Source of the DNA: Humisphaera borealis
Lineage (GTDB): Bacteria > Planctomycetota > Phycisphaerae > Tepidisphaerales > Tepidisphaeraceae
Assembly (NCBI RefSeq): GCF_015169395.1
Contig: NZ_CP063458.1
Location: 2,728,001-2,792,000, forward strand
Reading direction: 5' to 3'
DNA: 64,000 nt
Below are positions 52,600 to 61,744 of this stretch, one piece after another (position 1 is the first letter of the stretch; every line of letters starts with the position of its first letter). The position numbers and the translations under genes were made by a program. The notes below the pieces were generated by a model. The model was not told where the DNA came from. It ran no database searches and saw nothing but the letters and a program-made list of their open reading frames with translations.

Positions 52600-53600
52600 G
52601 GCTTGCCAATGGACCTGGCGTTGCGGATTCGGATGCCCGTTCGTGCCAGCCAGATGGCAGGAAGGACTCCAAATACTCCAACGATCCACCAGACGGAAAG
52701 GTTCAACTCCGTGCGGGATTCGAGCACCACGGACGCCCCATCCGACCGCCCCTGGTACGCGTAGTAGAGCCCTGGAACCCTGAACCGCCTGGCGTCGGCA
52801 TCGGTGACAAACGTGCCCGGCTCGGCGAACGCCAGTGGCGCCACGACGTTGCTTTCAGGCAAGCCGTTTCCGCGCACGACCAGTTCCTGCCGTTCACGCT
52901 GCAGAACCCATTGCATTCCGATTCTTGCAAAGCGGGTGGTGGTCACCGACTGTGTCGGTACGCTAACGCCGGCAACGTCCTGAGTCCGCACGGCCGAAGT
53001 CACCGACCGGGGCGCTCGCACCAATGTAGGCTTGACGATACCGATCACCCCCAGAACCAGCACCAGGGCAGACACCGCCGTCGCGGCGGGGAGCAGCGGC
53101 AATCGCCGACCAAGGGCCACGGATCGCCGAACACCCGCCATCAGGGCCTTCGACCGGTTCGTCGTCTTTTTCGGCACGGCCGCGGGCTCGACGGATGTTT
53201 CAGTTTGCTGCGCGACAGGCGTGTGATCCGCGTGCGACGCGCGGCTCGAGTGGTCCGAGTCGATCGCGGATTCGCGCGATCCGGGCGGAGCCTGGTCGAA
53301 CGGTTCGTCCTGAAGCTCCGGAGCCGCGACAGACCGATTGACTTCGGTCCGCGTTGGTACGACGTGTGAAACAGGGGCGCCGATGGATGACGGGGCGCTT
53401 GCGGCGACGGGGGCACTAGCTGCCAGTGGGGGTTCAACCGGTGCAGACGCATGGGCGGCTGGTTGCACCGTCGCCGTCGGCCCGGCAGGCGACGGTATTA
53501 ACAGGATCTGCTGGCACGCGGGACATTTGACCCGTCGCCCGGCTGCTTCGTCTTTCGCCTGCAGTCGCTTGCCGCAGGTGCAAGTCACTACGATCGCCAT
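52596..53600 (-). CDS. Zinc-ribbon membrane protein, unknown function
   Basis: A 334-residue protein. It begins with a zinc ribbon (VTCTCGKRLQ and VKCPACQQILLIP). A Pro/Ala/Ser-rich linker (about 40-150) precedes a membrane helix (LLPAATAVSALVLVLGVIGI, about 175-195), an extracytosolic domain, and a second helix at the end (VWWIVGVFGVLPAIWLA). The layout resembles zinc-ribbon regulators or sensors in planctomycetes. Its role beside heptose genes is unknown. The stop codon overlaps the gmhB start by four bases. Confidence 0.7.
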   Translation of the reverse strand: MAIVVTCTCGKRLQAKDEAAGRRVKCPACQQILLIPSPAGPTATVQPAAHASAPVEPPLAASAPVAASAPSSIGAPVSHVVPTRTEVNRSVAAPELQDEPFDQAPPGSRESAIDSDHSSRASHADHTPVAQQTETSVEPAAVPKKTTNRSKALMAGVRRSVALGRRLPLLPAATAVSALVLVLGVIGIVKPTLVRAPRSVTSAVRTQDVAGVSVPTQSVTTTRFARIGMQWVLQRERQELVVRGNGLPESNVVAPLAFAEPGTFVTDADARRFRVPGLYYAYQGRSDGASVVLESRTELNLSVWWIVGVFGVLPAIWLARTGIRIRNARSIGKP

Positions 53601-53869
53601 GGTCGTCGCCTCGTCAGGGGGAATCCACCAGTCTCAGCGTCGTCGCAACAGCGTGGGCACTTTGGATCAAAGCCAACGATGCGGAACTACGTTGGCCACA
53701 GGCGAGGGGTTATCGGCCCTTGCGCGGGGAGGCTCCACGACCATCAATGAATCCCTCTATGTCCGTCCATGCCCGAACTGCCGCACGAGCGACGATACCA
53801 CGCTACCAGAAGGTCGCGACCCAAACGATGCCGACGGCAAACCCTAATACATCCTGCAATGCATGGCCT

Positions 53870-54469
53870 TCATTTGACCGCGGACTCCCACTTGGTCTGC
53901 GCAGCCTTGATCGCCGGGTGAGAGACGATCAGGTGCCAGACGACCGCCTGGAATGCTTCGGAGTGCGGCGTGATGTGGTCGGGGTTGACAGTCGGAATGA
54001 TCACGCAGGCATCGGCGGCGATCGCGGTGTATCCGCCGTCGCGACCGACAACACCCGTGACGGCCGCGCCGACCTGCTTGGCATACTGGACCGCCTTCAC
54101 GAGGTTCGGGCTGATGTTCTTTTCGACGTTACCACCGCCGACGGAGAACACGACGATCCCGTCGCCTTTGCGAAGCCGGCTCCCCTTGAGCCAATTCACG
54201 AAAACATCGGCCCAGCTTTCGTCGTTCACGCGGGCGGTCAGCTCGGAAACGTTGTCGGTCGGGGCGTAAGCCTCGAAACCGGCGATCTTGCGGAAATCGT
54301 TGACGGCGTGCGACGCATTCGCCGCCGACCCGCCGACCCCGAGAAAGAACAACCGGCCGCCGGCCTCCCGGACTTTGACGAGTTGTTCCACCATGCGCTC
54401 GATCGCGCCGGAGTCGAGCTTTTCGATCACCTGGACGGCTTCGGCGAGAAATGTTTGGCTGAATGACAT
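53870..54469 (-). CDS. gmhA: Phosphoheptose isomerase (SIS domain)
   Basis: Converts sedoheptulose-7-phosphate to D-glycero-D-manno-heptose-7-phosphate, the first step of the heptose pathway. The 199-residue SIS protein has RLFFLGVGGSAANASHAVNDF, DESWADVFVNWLKGSRLRKGD, VFSVGGGNVEKN, and HSEAFQAVVWHLIVSHP. ATG 54469 fits the family; a longer in-frame start at 54520 is less likely. It runs toward gmhB and follows hddC on the same strand. Confidence 0.88.
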   Translation of the reverse strand: MSFSQTFLAEAVQVIEKLDSGAIERMVEQLVKVREAGGRLFFLGVGGSAANASHAVNDFRKIAGFEAYAPTDNVSELTARVNDESWADVFVNWLKGSRLRKGDGIVVFSVGGGNVEKNISPNLVKAVQYAKQVGAAVTGVVGRDGGYTAIAADACVIIPTVNPDHITPHSEAFQAVVWHLIVSHPAIKAAQTKWESAVK

Positions 54470-54550
54470 AACGGAGATCGGCTCAAAGAAGGGACAGGGC
54501 CTTTGCCATGGGTTCGTCATCGCCCGGCCTGGCGAGTCCGGGTTCGAAGG

Positions 54551-55288
54551 TCATTTTGATTTCCCGGCCCTGCTTTGCAAGTACTGACGGGCTTCTTCGA
54601 GCGATTCCGGCGTGCCGATTTCGTAGAACCGCTCGAAGACTTCGAAGCCGATCATCGCACCCTCGGTCACCAACGCGGTGTAAAGTTCGGCGAGATCGAA
54701 CGGTCGGTCGGTCGCGATGCGCTCGACGGCCTGCATCCGAAGGAGCGCCACGCCGTAGTCGATGTAGTCCATCTCGGGCGTGCGATTTTTCTTGTCGTAC
54801 CTGATCAGACGGCCGTCCTTGAACACGACATTGCTCTTGTCCCAGCGATTCCCGTTTTTCAGGACCGTCATGAGCCCGAGCGGGTGTGAAGGATTGGCGA
54901 GGAAGGCATCGAGCACGGCGACGTAGTCGATGTCCATGTACGAATCGCCGTACATCACCCACAGCACGTCGTCGGGCTTGCTGCCGAGCAGTCGTTTGGC
55001 ACCGGCTATTGCCCCGCCGGTCCCCATGAGCTTCTCGCCGTCGAACGCGTAGGACAGGTTCATGCCGTAGCGGGAGCCGTCGCCGCAATGCTCGGCGACC
55101 ATCTCCCCTCGATAGCCCAGACACATCACAACTTTCCGGATGCCGTTCCGATGCAGCAGCGCGACCTGGTGATCGATGAACGGCGCGCCAGCGATCTCCA
55201 CCAGCGCCTTGGGAATTTTTTCCGTGATGGGGCGCAGTCGCGTCGCCAGTCCACCTGCGAGAAGGGCGACGGGGATGGTACCGATCAT
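54551..55288 (-). CDS. hddC: Nucleotidyltransferase, HddC-like heptose-1-phosphate guanylyltransferase
   Basis: A 245-residue sugar-nucleotidyltransferase. The signature is ALLAGGLATRLRPITEKIPKAL, and further motifs are VVMCLGYRGEMVAEH, LMGTGGAIAGAKRLLG, WVMYGDSYMDIDY, DYGVALLRMQAV and RFYEIGTPESL. HddC forms GDP-D-glycero-D-manno-heptose; the cluster with GmhA, GmhB and HddA supports this over glucose- or mannose-1-phosphate use. GGAGGG about seven bases before ATG 55288 decides the start. Confidence 0.85.
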   Translation of the reverse strand: MIGTIPVALLAGGLATRLRPITEKIPKALVEIAGAPFIDHQVALLHRNGIRKVVMCLGYRGEMVAEHCGDGSRYGMNLSYAFDGEKLMGTGGAIAGAKRLLGSKPDDVLWVMYGDSYMDIDYVAVLDAFLANPSHPLGLMTVLKNGNRWDKSNVVFKDGRLIRYDKKNRTPEMDYIDYGVALLRMQAVERIATDRPFDLAELYTALVTEGAMIGFEVFERFYEIGTPESLEEARQYLQSRAGKSK

Positions 55289-55792
55289 CTTTCGCCCTCC
55301 GGTCATGAGTTCGAGTTGTCGCGCGACGGTGTCACGGTCCTGTGTACTTCGGATCGAGAGTAACATTGGCACGGTGATGATCGTCGTGCTGGCATCGATA
55401 GCAATATACCGGGTGTCGCCGAACTTGCAGATCGGACCGCTCACCGGCCGAGCGAAAGTTAACGCAAACATGACAATAAAAAGCTGCGTGCCTGCCGAAC
55501 GATTTGGAGGCGGCGTCGGCGAGGCAATCCGACCAAGTATCCTAGTTGTGGAAGCTCACACGATGTTCCTCGTGGTACGGCGACGGTTCAGACCTTGGCT
55601 CACTGCAATAGTTAGGGCTACACCAAGTTGTCGCAGACATGCTCATGGACGATACTCTTTAAAGACTGACGGACTCGGCGCGTTCCGGTAGGTGTGATAG
55701 CCTCCGTGACGGCGGAACTTTAGCTCGGCCGCCCATGACCCTTCGTGGTTAAACGCCTCATCCCGGCCTGCCGCGTCCGAAACTTTCTTCCC
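55289..55792. other. 504-base divergent intergenic region
   Basis: It lies between hddC (minus) and the GT9 gene (plus). The sequence is somewhat less GC-rich than the genes. I see no tRNA, hairpin pair or convincing short gene. Promoters for both flanking genes are expected here but not recognisable. Confidence 0.5.
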
Positions 55793-56968
55793 ATGGTCCC
55801 ACCCGCCAGCCGAATCGCCGCGAGCCCCAAGCTCAACGACCCGCGCAAGCGCCGCATCGTGATCCTGCTCGACGCGCTGGTCCGCCCATTTCGGGGCCTC
55901 CTGACAATGCTTTCCCCCAAGCCTCGAGGCGGGCGGCCTCGCCGCATTCTCCTGATTCGCATGGACGGGATCGGCGACCTGATGATGTCTACCGCGATCT
56001 TCTCGGCATTGCGAGATCAGTATCCGGGCGCGCGGATCGATCTCCTGTGCAGCACACTCGTTAAGCCGCTTGCATCAGTGCTCGTCGATACCGGACGGGT
56101 CGACCGCCTGCACCTGCTTCCACTTTACGGCGTCACCTTCGCAATGTGGCGCCGAACGATCGCGACGCTGCGCGCGGCCCGGTACGACGTGGCCGCCGAC
56201 CTGCGGGGCGACTTTCGCAACATCGCCCTCGCGTGGCTGGCTAAGATCCCCCGGCGAATCGGCATTCCCTATAGCGGCTGGGAATTTCTCGCGACCGAAA
56301 CACTGCCATTCGAAATAGTCCACACCGCCGAGGAAGTCGGCCGCATAGCCGAACGTCTAGGTGTGCCCGACGCCCCAAGACAGCCGCAATTCGAGTTGCC
56401 GCCAACGTTCCATCAATGGGCCGAACAATGGCTCGCGCAATCCGATGCCAATACCGTAGAAAATCCGCGGCGGCCGCTGATTGCGCTGCACCTGTCGGCT
56501 GGCCAGCCGGCGCGCATCTGGCCCATTGCGAACTTCATCTCAATTTGCCGAACACTCGCGAAGGACTGCAACGCCCGCTTCGTAGTGATCGGCGGGCCGG
56601 GCATGGATGTCGATTTCGCACGGGAACTCAATCGTCATCTGGACGAACCCGCGGTGGTCGCAGCCGCCGTCGCAAACCTGCCGCGCACGGCGGCAATCAT
56701 GAGCCGCTGCGCCCTGTTTATCGGGACCGATTCGGGTCCCGCGCATATTGCTGCCGCGGTCGGCTGCCCGGTGGTGGTGTTCTTCGGTCCGGGAAATGAA
56801 TCGGTCATGCGGCCCTTTGCCCGGCAGCTTCGCATCGTCCGCGCAAAACACGCATGCGAACCGCTCTGCGCCAACAAGGTTTGCGTGACCCCGGACCACC
56901 ATTGCCTAGCATCGATCACACCCGGTGAAGTGGCTGCAGCGTCAAAGGAGTTACTCGCAGGCACGTAG
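55793..56968 (+). CDS. Glycosyltransferase family 9 (heptosyltransferase-like)
   Basis: A 391-residue GT9 protein from ATG 55793 (GTG 55745 would give 407). Typical sequences are RRILLIRMDGIGDLMMSTAIF near residue 50, VAADLRGDFRNIALAWL, LIALHLSAGQPARIWPIANF, FVVIGGPGMDVDFA and FIGTDSGPAHIAAAVGCPVVVFFGPG. GT9 enzymes transfer heptose or related sugars from nucleotide donors to lipid A core or glycans. Placement among GDP-heptose genes suggests it uses that donor. A Cys-rich end (ACEPLCANKVC) is seen. Confidence 0.88.
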   Translation: MVPPASRIAASPKLNDPRKRRIVILLDALVRPFRGLLTMLSPKPRGGRPRRILLIRMDGIGDLMMSTAIFSALRDQYPGARIDLLCSTLVKPLASVLVDTGRVDRLHLLPLYGVTFAMWRRTIATLRAARYDVAADLRGDFRNIALAWLAKIPRRIGIPYSGWEFLATETLPFEIVHTAEEVGRIAERLGVPDAPRQPQFELPPTFHQWAEQWLAQSDANTVENPRRPLIALHLSAGQPARIWPIANFISICRTLAKDCNARFVVIGGPGMDVDFARELNRHLDEPAVVAAAVANLPRTAAIMSRCALFIGTDSGPAHIAAAVGCPVVVFFGPGNESVMRPFARQLRIVRAKHACEPLCANKVCVTPDHHCLASITPGEVAAASKELLAGT

Positions 56969-56986
56969 TTCCCTGGCAGAACGTCC

Positions 56987-57976
56987 CTACGAAATCACGG
57001 TCCGCGTTCCTTCGAAGTCGAACCGGAACCGCACCTCGCGAAGCCCTGCCTGCGTCAGGGCGTGTCGGAGCTTGGTCTTGTCGTCGGCGTAGAACATCAG
57101 GAACCCGCCGCCGCCGGCACCGATCACCTTCCCGCCGACCGCGCCGTTCTCCATCGCCAGCGTGTACCAGCGGTCGATGTCGGGGTTGCTCATGCCGCCG
57201 GACCGCTTCTTCTTGTGCTCCCAGTGGACGTTCATCAGGTCGCCGAACTTGTGAAGGTCGCCAATCTCCAGGGCCTCCTGGCTCTGGTAGCCCAGCTCTT
57301 TGACGAAGTGCAGGTTGTCGATCATGTCCTTGTCGCTGACGCGCGACTTCTGGTCCTGGTCCTTCAGGATGTGGCTCGCGGAGCGGCTGTAACCGGTGAA
57401 GAACAAGAGCAGGTTGTCTTCCAGGTTGTAGAGGGTCTCGTTGTCCACCTTGAGCGGGGTCGCCTCGACGTGCCCGTTGGGGAGAAACTGAAAGCACGTC
57501 AGTCCGCCGTATGCGGCGATGTACTGGTCCTGTTTCCCGATGGGCTCGCCGAGCTTTTCGATCTCGATGTGGCAAGCCTGCTCGGCCAGCGCCTGGGGCG
57601 GGACAATATTCTTTTTGTACGAGTGCAACGCCTTCAGCAGCGCGGTGGTGAAGGACCCGCTCGATCCAAGGCCCGTGCCGGCCGGGATGTCGGCCATGCT
57701 GGTGAGTTCGATGTGCGGCTCGCCGTCCCCGCCAACACCGACCAGCTTCAAGGCCTCGCGAATGATCGGGTGCTGGATCTCCTCGACGGAGTTGGCGTGC
57801 TCCAGCTTGGAATACTTGATGATCAAACCCTTCTGGAAGGTTTGGTGCAGCGTGATGTAGACGTACTTGTCGATCGCGGCGGCGATAAGGAAACCGCTGT
57901 GTTTGCGGTAATAGCTGGGCAGATCGGTGCCGCCCCCGCCGAGGCTGATTCGCAGCGGGCTTCGAGTGATGATCAT
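56987..57976 (-). CDS. hddA: GHMP kinase, D-glycero-alpha-D-manno-heptose-7-phosphate kinase
   Basis: Phosphorylates heptose-7-phosphate at C1. The 329-residue protein has GHMP motifs: TRSPLRISLGGGGTDLPSYY (family start), DIPAGTGLGSSGSFTTALL (ATP-binding glycine loop), GKQDQYIAAYGG, and KVIGAGGGGFLMFY. These are the HddA features. ATG 57976 has GGGAG six bases upstream. It is convergent with the GT9 gene, 18 bases apart. Confidence 0.9.
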   Translation of the reverse strand: MIITRSPLRISLGGGGTDLPSYYRKHSGFLIAAAIDKYVYITLHQTFQKGLIIKYSKLEHANSVEEIQHPIIREALKLVGVGGDGEPHIELTSMADIPAGTGLGSSGSFTTALLKALHSYKKNIVPPQALAEQACHIEIEKLGEPIGKQDQYIAAYGGLTCFQFLPNGHVEATPLKVDNETLYNLEDNLLLFFTGYSRSASHILKDQDQKSRVSDKDMIDNLHFVKELGYQSQEALEIGDLHKFGDLMNVHWEHKKKRSGGMSNPDIDRWYTLAMENGAVGGKVIGAGGGGFLMFYADDKTKLRHALTQAGLREVRFRFDFEGTRTVIS

Positions 57977-58463
57977 GCGTTCTCCCGGAAACTCCTTAAA
58001 GCAATCCGGACGATACAACAACCCGATTCGCTTTGCGAAGGTTCCCCGCCTGCAGAAGGACACCGGCTCAACTTCCGGGAAGTACCTGAGCCGCCGGGGG
58101 AACCCATTTCGTGCAGGTTGTCCGTTGTGCGCCGGGCGACATCTGCGGTATACGGCCTACGGTGGCGTTCGGTGTAATGCCACGATCCGTGGTGGCGTCT
58201 GAACCTGTGAAGACGGTCGGTACTTCTTGAACGATCCAGCAAATCCCATACAATCGTGCCAACCACCCGACCTTAAAGTCGTACTTCCGACCTATTGGAA
58301 TCATTCAGGAATCCAGCACGCGAGAAGATCGGTCCGATAAGGAGATAGGATCGGGCGACTCCAGGACGTGCTGGGACGTTTCGGTGCGACGCCTTTTACT
58401 GCCCGCGAAGAACCCGCAGGCACCCGCGCTGCAAGGCTACAACCCGCCGAAGGAGCAAGCTTT
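57977..58463. other. 487-base divergent intergenic region
   Basis: It lies between hddA (minus) and the GT2 gene (plus). No gene or repeat pair was recognised. Short in-frame extensions of both neighbours run into it but lack ribosome-binding sites. Confidence 0.5.
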
Positions 58464-59264
58464 ATGTCAGGTCCGCTGGGCCACCCCTTACTCAGCATCG
58501 TCGTTCCCGCTTACAACGAGGTACAGCGGATTCGGCAGACGCTTCGAGACATGCAATCCTATCTGGACGCCAAGGGTTACGACTACGAGATCATCGTTTC
58601 CGCCGACGGCACCGACGGCACCCGCGAGGCCGTCGCCGAAATGGCGTTGACCGATTCGCGGCTTAGCGTCATCGGTTCGCCGGAACGCCGTGGCAAGGGT
58701 CGTGGCGTTCGCGAAGGGATGCTGCGTGCCAGGGGTCTGTACGTGGGCAATGTCGATGCGGATTACAAAACCCCCATCGACCAGCTCGAACGGATGATGC
58801 CCTTCCTGAAGCAGGGTTACGACGTTGTCATCGGGTCGCGACGCGCCGAAGGCACCCTGATCGAAAAGCAGCAGCCGCTCTACCGCCGCATGGGATCCAA
58901 GGGCTTTGCGATCGTTATGCGTGGACTGGTAGGGCTTTACGGCATTAACGACACGCAGTGCGGCTTCAAGTTTTTCAGCCGTCGGGCGGCGATCTCGCTG
59001 TTCAGCAAGCAAAAAATTGACGGCTACATGTTCGATGTCGAAATCCTTCGACTCGCCCGTCAGCAGGGAATGCGTATCCGCGAGGTTGGCGTCCGCTGGG
59101 CAGACGACGGCGACACCCGGTACAACCCCATCGGCGGAACGATCAAGAACGCGAAAGAGCTCCTACGCATCCGGTTTATGCGGTATGATGACGCCGTCGA
59201 TCAGACGCCCGCCGCTCAACCAGCACTCGCCGGATCGCCTTCCAGTGCCAAGGTCGTTCACTGA
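58464..59264 (+). CDS. Glycosyltransferase family 2 (dolichyl-phosphate glucosyltransferase-like)
   Basis: A 266-residue GT2 enzyme. Key sequences are LSIVVPAYNEVQRIRQTLRDM, YEIIVSADGTDGTREAV, RRGKGRGVREGMLRARGLYV, NVDADYKTPIDQLERM (the DxD-type metal site), and GINDTQCGFKFFSRRAAISLF. This is the ALG5/DPM1 pattern, so it likely makes a polyprenyl-phosphate sugar or adds one to a lipid-linked glycan. AGGAG (58451-58455) precedes ATG 58464. A methyltransferase gene follows 79 bases later. Confidence 0.88.
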   Translation: MSGPLGHPLLSIVVPAYNEVQRIRQTLRDMQSYLDAKGYDYEIIVSADGTDGTREAVAEMALTDSRLSVIGSPERRGKGRGVREGMLRARGLYVGNVDADYKTPIDQLERMMPFLKQGYDVVIGSRRAEGTLIEKQQPLYRRMGSKGFAIVMRGLVGLYGINDTQCGFKFFSRRAAISLFSKQKIDGYMFDVEILRLARQQGMRIREVGVRWADDGDTRYNPIGGTIKNAKELLRIRFMRYDDAVDQTPAAQPALAGSPSSAKVVH

Positions 59265-59343
59265 ACGGCTGGGACGGTGTGTCACCAGAGTGAGTGTCAC
59301 CAGATGGTCCGGTTCAGGGGCGATCACAGAACTCCCGTGACCG

Positions 59344-60261
59344 ATGCAATCCAGTTCAGCAGTGAGTAATCCTATACCACTCTCCACCCTCCAAACCTCC
59401 GACGAAATCACCGGCTCGATCTCTCCGGAAAACGACTCCCCCGCTTTATCGCCGGTGAAGCCTCTTGCACCGGCTAGGCTTCTGAATGGCAACGTGATCC
59501 ACCGAGAGATTGCCGATACCAACACCCGCCCGGCTGCCGTCGCATCCAAGTGGCCCAAAACCTTTCCGCCCCTAACGCCTGAGCAGCAGGTCATCAGCGA
59601 TGACTTCATGAAGGCCTGGCATGAGGTGCTGCCCAGCAAGTATGGCGTCGTCGAACGGTTCAACCACGGCTACGCCGTCTGGCACGCACCAAAGCAATTC
59701 ACGCGTACGCTCGAAATCGGCGCCGGCCTCGGCGAACACCTGGAGCACGAGCAGCTCACGCCGGAACAGCGCAAAAACTACTACGCCTTGGAACTCCGGC
59801 AGAATATGTCGGCCGAGATCGCCCGCAAATACCCCGACATCCAGTCGATCACCGGCGACTGCCAGGAACGCCTCGATTTTGACGACGGCTACTTCGACCG
59901 CATCCTCGCGGTCCACGTTCTGGAGCATCTACCGAACCTGCCCGCCGCCATCCGCGAGGCGTACCGCCTTTGCAACAAGCAGACCGGTGTGTTTCAGATC
60001 GTCATCCCCTGTGAAGGCAGCCTGGCATACTCCGTGTGCCGCAAGATCTCAGCGCAGCGGATCTTCGAGAAACGGTACCCCGGCCAGAAGTATAAGTGGT
60101 TCATCGAACGGGAACACATCAATCTTCCGGACGAAATTCAAGCCGAACTCGCGCCCTACTTTGAGCCTCAACAGCGCAGCTTTTTCCCGCTGAAGGTCCC
60201 CTTCAAGTTCTGCAATCTCTGCATCGGCCTGACATTACGGCCCCGGGCCAGCGTCGGCTGA
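59344..60261 (+). CDS. SAM-dependent methyltransferase
   Basis: A 305-residue protein with a class I methyltransferase core at about 120-230. Motif I is TLEIGAGLGEHLEHE, motif II ALELRQNMSAEIA followed by ITGDCQERLDF, and motif III FDRILAVHVLEHLPNLPAAI and FQIVIPCEGSL. The N-terminal ~70 residues are polar and low-complexity. The C-terminal region (QIFEKRYPGQKYKWFIEREH-like) is charged. It sits after a GT2 gene in a glycan locus, so a sugar or lipid-linked glycan is the likely acceptor. Confidence 0.82.
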   Translation: MQSSSAVSNPIPLSTLQTSDEITGSISPENDSPALSPVKPLAPARLLNGNVIHREIADTNTRPAAVASKWPKTFPPLTPEQQVISDDFMKAWHEVLPSKYGVVERFNHGYAVWHAPKQFTRTLEIGAGLGEHLEHEQLTPEQRKNYYALELRQNMSAEIARKYPDIQSITGDCQERLDFDDGYFDRILAVHVLEHLPNLPAAIREAYRLCNKQTGVFQIVIPCEGSLAYSVCRKISAQRIFEKRYPGQKYKWFIEREHINLPDEIQAELAPYFEPQQRSFFPLKVPFKFCNLCIGLTLRPRASVG

Positions 60262-60326
60262 TAGGGATTCTGCGCTCTGGCTTTCGCTCCCCCACCATCT
60301 ACCGCCGTCATACGCCCGGAACGCGC

Positions 60327-60370
60327 GGCAAAAGAGAGCCAGCCCAGTTGGCGACGCCGACTGGGCTGGC
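60327..60370 (-). terminator. Terminator for the lipoprotein gene
   Basis: A long stem GCCAGCCCAGT (60338-60348) pairs with ACTGGGCTGGC (60360-60370), extended inward by GGC/GCC. On the minus strand it is followed by TCTCTTTTGCCG. Confidence 0.75.
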
Positions 60371-60378
60371 AGCCATGA

Positions 60379-60861
60379 TTACCGGTGGTGCGCCGGCAAC
60401 CCGAAAACGGTAATCACTGAACTGCCGCCCGAGACGGACCGGTAGTGAACGCGAACGCGTTTGACGTCGCGATCGTTGCCCGGGAGGTCGATCAGCCGGG
60501 TCTGTTCGCCGTCGCGAAACCGCGACGACGTCTGCGGCTCGAACGCCGAGTCGTCCTCAAACGTCACGCGAATCTTCTCGACGATCACTTCGCCGCGATC
60601 GACTTCAAACAGAATGCCCTTAAAGCGCTGCTTCCCGCGGATTTCCAGGAGCTGGTTCTTCTCTTTCTTGTCGTTCGCCTGGAACGTACCGATGCGAACC
60701 AGATCACTTTCCCTGTAGTAGCGTGTCGGCTGGCCGGAGTTATAGCTGCCGTTGTAGCGGTCGTCGTAGCGGCCGCTCGAGCTGCCGCCGGACTTGGTAT
60801 CGAAACAGCCGGCAACAGGGAGGGTGGAGAGGGCGAGAATGAAAGCCAGAGCGCGATTCAT
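60379..60861 (-). CDS. Lipoprotein, paralogue of the next envelope protein
   Basis: A 160-residue protein with a lipoprotein signal (LAFILALSTLPVAGC). A Gly/Ser/Tyr-rich linker follows (about 22-50). The C-terminal domain of about 105 residues is beta-rich: RGEVIVEKIRVTFEDDSAF, LIDLPGNDRDVKRVRVHYRS. It is closely similar to the domain of the protein at 61143-61631, for example FKVERGAVAIDRIRVTFGDD. I do not recognise a named family. Lipid-anchored, probably in the periplasm. Confidence 0.75.
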   Translation of the reverse strand: MNRALAFILALSTLPVAGCFDTKSGGSSSGRYDDRYNGSYNSGQPTRYYRESDLVRIGTFQANDKKEKNQLLEIRGKQRFKGILFEVDRGEVIVEKIRVTFEDDSAFEPQTSSRFRDGEQTRLIDLPGNDRDVKRVRVHYRSVSGGSSVITVFGLPAHHR

Positions 60862-61064
60862 CGGTTTTACTCCGCAAGTTGGTTGGGTCTTCCGTCCGGA
60901 AGTTTAACGACGGCGACCGAACATGGAATGAAAAATTTCGTCGCTGGAAGCCACCGGGTGTGGCCATTTCTCCAGACGGCCATTGTGGTGCGGGCTTTCA
61001 GCCTGCATCTCCGCTGCACAAACATCGTTTGTTCGATACCGCCCGGAAAAATGGTCACGCCCAA

Positions 61065-61103
61065 GCCACCCGGAGGAGACGGGCATCTTCTTCTCCGGGT
61101 GGC
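61065..61103. repeat. Hairpin downstream of the envelope protein gene
   Basis: GCCACCCGGAG (61065-61075) pairs perfectly with CTCCGGGTGGC (61093-61103) around a 17-nt loop. The flanks CACGCCCAA and GTGGC add partial pairing. It lies between the two paralogous envelope genes. Confidence 0.65.
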
Positions 61104-61142
61104 GTGGCAACAAGTGCTGTATGAAGATCCGACGGCCGGCGA

Positions 61143-61631
61143 TCAGTTCGCCGGAACGCCATACGCCTCGATGATCGAAACGCCACGGGTCAGCGACTGG
61201 TAGCGGATGCGAATCCGCTTGATCTCCCGGGCGTAACCGGGAAGGTCGATGCGGCAGGTTCGGTCGCCTTCGTTGAATACGACCTTTGTCTCCGGCAGGA
61301 ACGAAGAGTCGTCACCAAACGTGACACGGATCCGGTCGATCGCCACAGCTCCGCGTTCCACCTTGAACACGACAGCGGTGTAACGCTGCCGATCGCAAAC
61401 TTCGAAGACGTCGTTCTGGTATTCGTCCCCGCAGGTGGATACCGCGCCAAGACGGAACATCCGCGGTGCATAACGGCTGTCGCGACCATAGTCCTGACGG
61501 TAGTCCTCCCGCGGCGAAGGGCCGCGATCTGTGAAACGCGGAGTACCGTAGCTGTAGCCGGCCTGCAGCGGGACGGCGGACATAAGGGTCGAAGCGGCCA
61601 GGGCGGCGGCGATAAGGGTCTTGATACGCAT
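61143..61631 (-). CDS. Secreted envelope protein, paralogue of the lipoprotein at 60379
   Basis: A 162-residue protein with a cleavable signal (IAAALAASTLMSAVPLQAG) and no lipobox, so it is likely secreted or periplasmic rather than lipid-anchored. A Tyr/Arg/Asp-rich linker precedes a beta-rich domain (about 60-162) with GDEYQNDVFEVCDRQRYTAV, RIRVTFGDDSSF and CRIDLPGYAREIKRIRIRYQ. The domain is shared with the next gene. The function is unknown. ATG 61631 begins the signal peptide. Confidence 0.75.
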   Translation of the reverse strand: MRIKTLIAAALAASTLMSAVPLQAGYSYGTPRFTDRGPSPREDYRQDYGRDSRYAPRMFRLGAVSTCGDEYQNDVFEVCDRQRYTAVVFKVERGAVAIDRIRVTFGDDSSFLPETKVVFNEGDRTCRIDLPGYAREIKRIRIRYQSLTRGVSIIEAYGVPAN

Positions 61632-61744
61632 GGTCCAAACCAGTTCTTTCTCGTCCGATAACGGACGGCCTGCCGGTGTCAGGACGACGTTTCGACAGGC
61701 GCGAGCTTGAGTCGGAAGGGTTCGGGACATACAAGGCGTCACGC

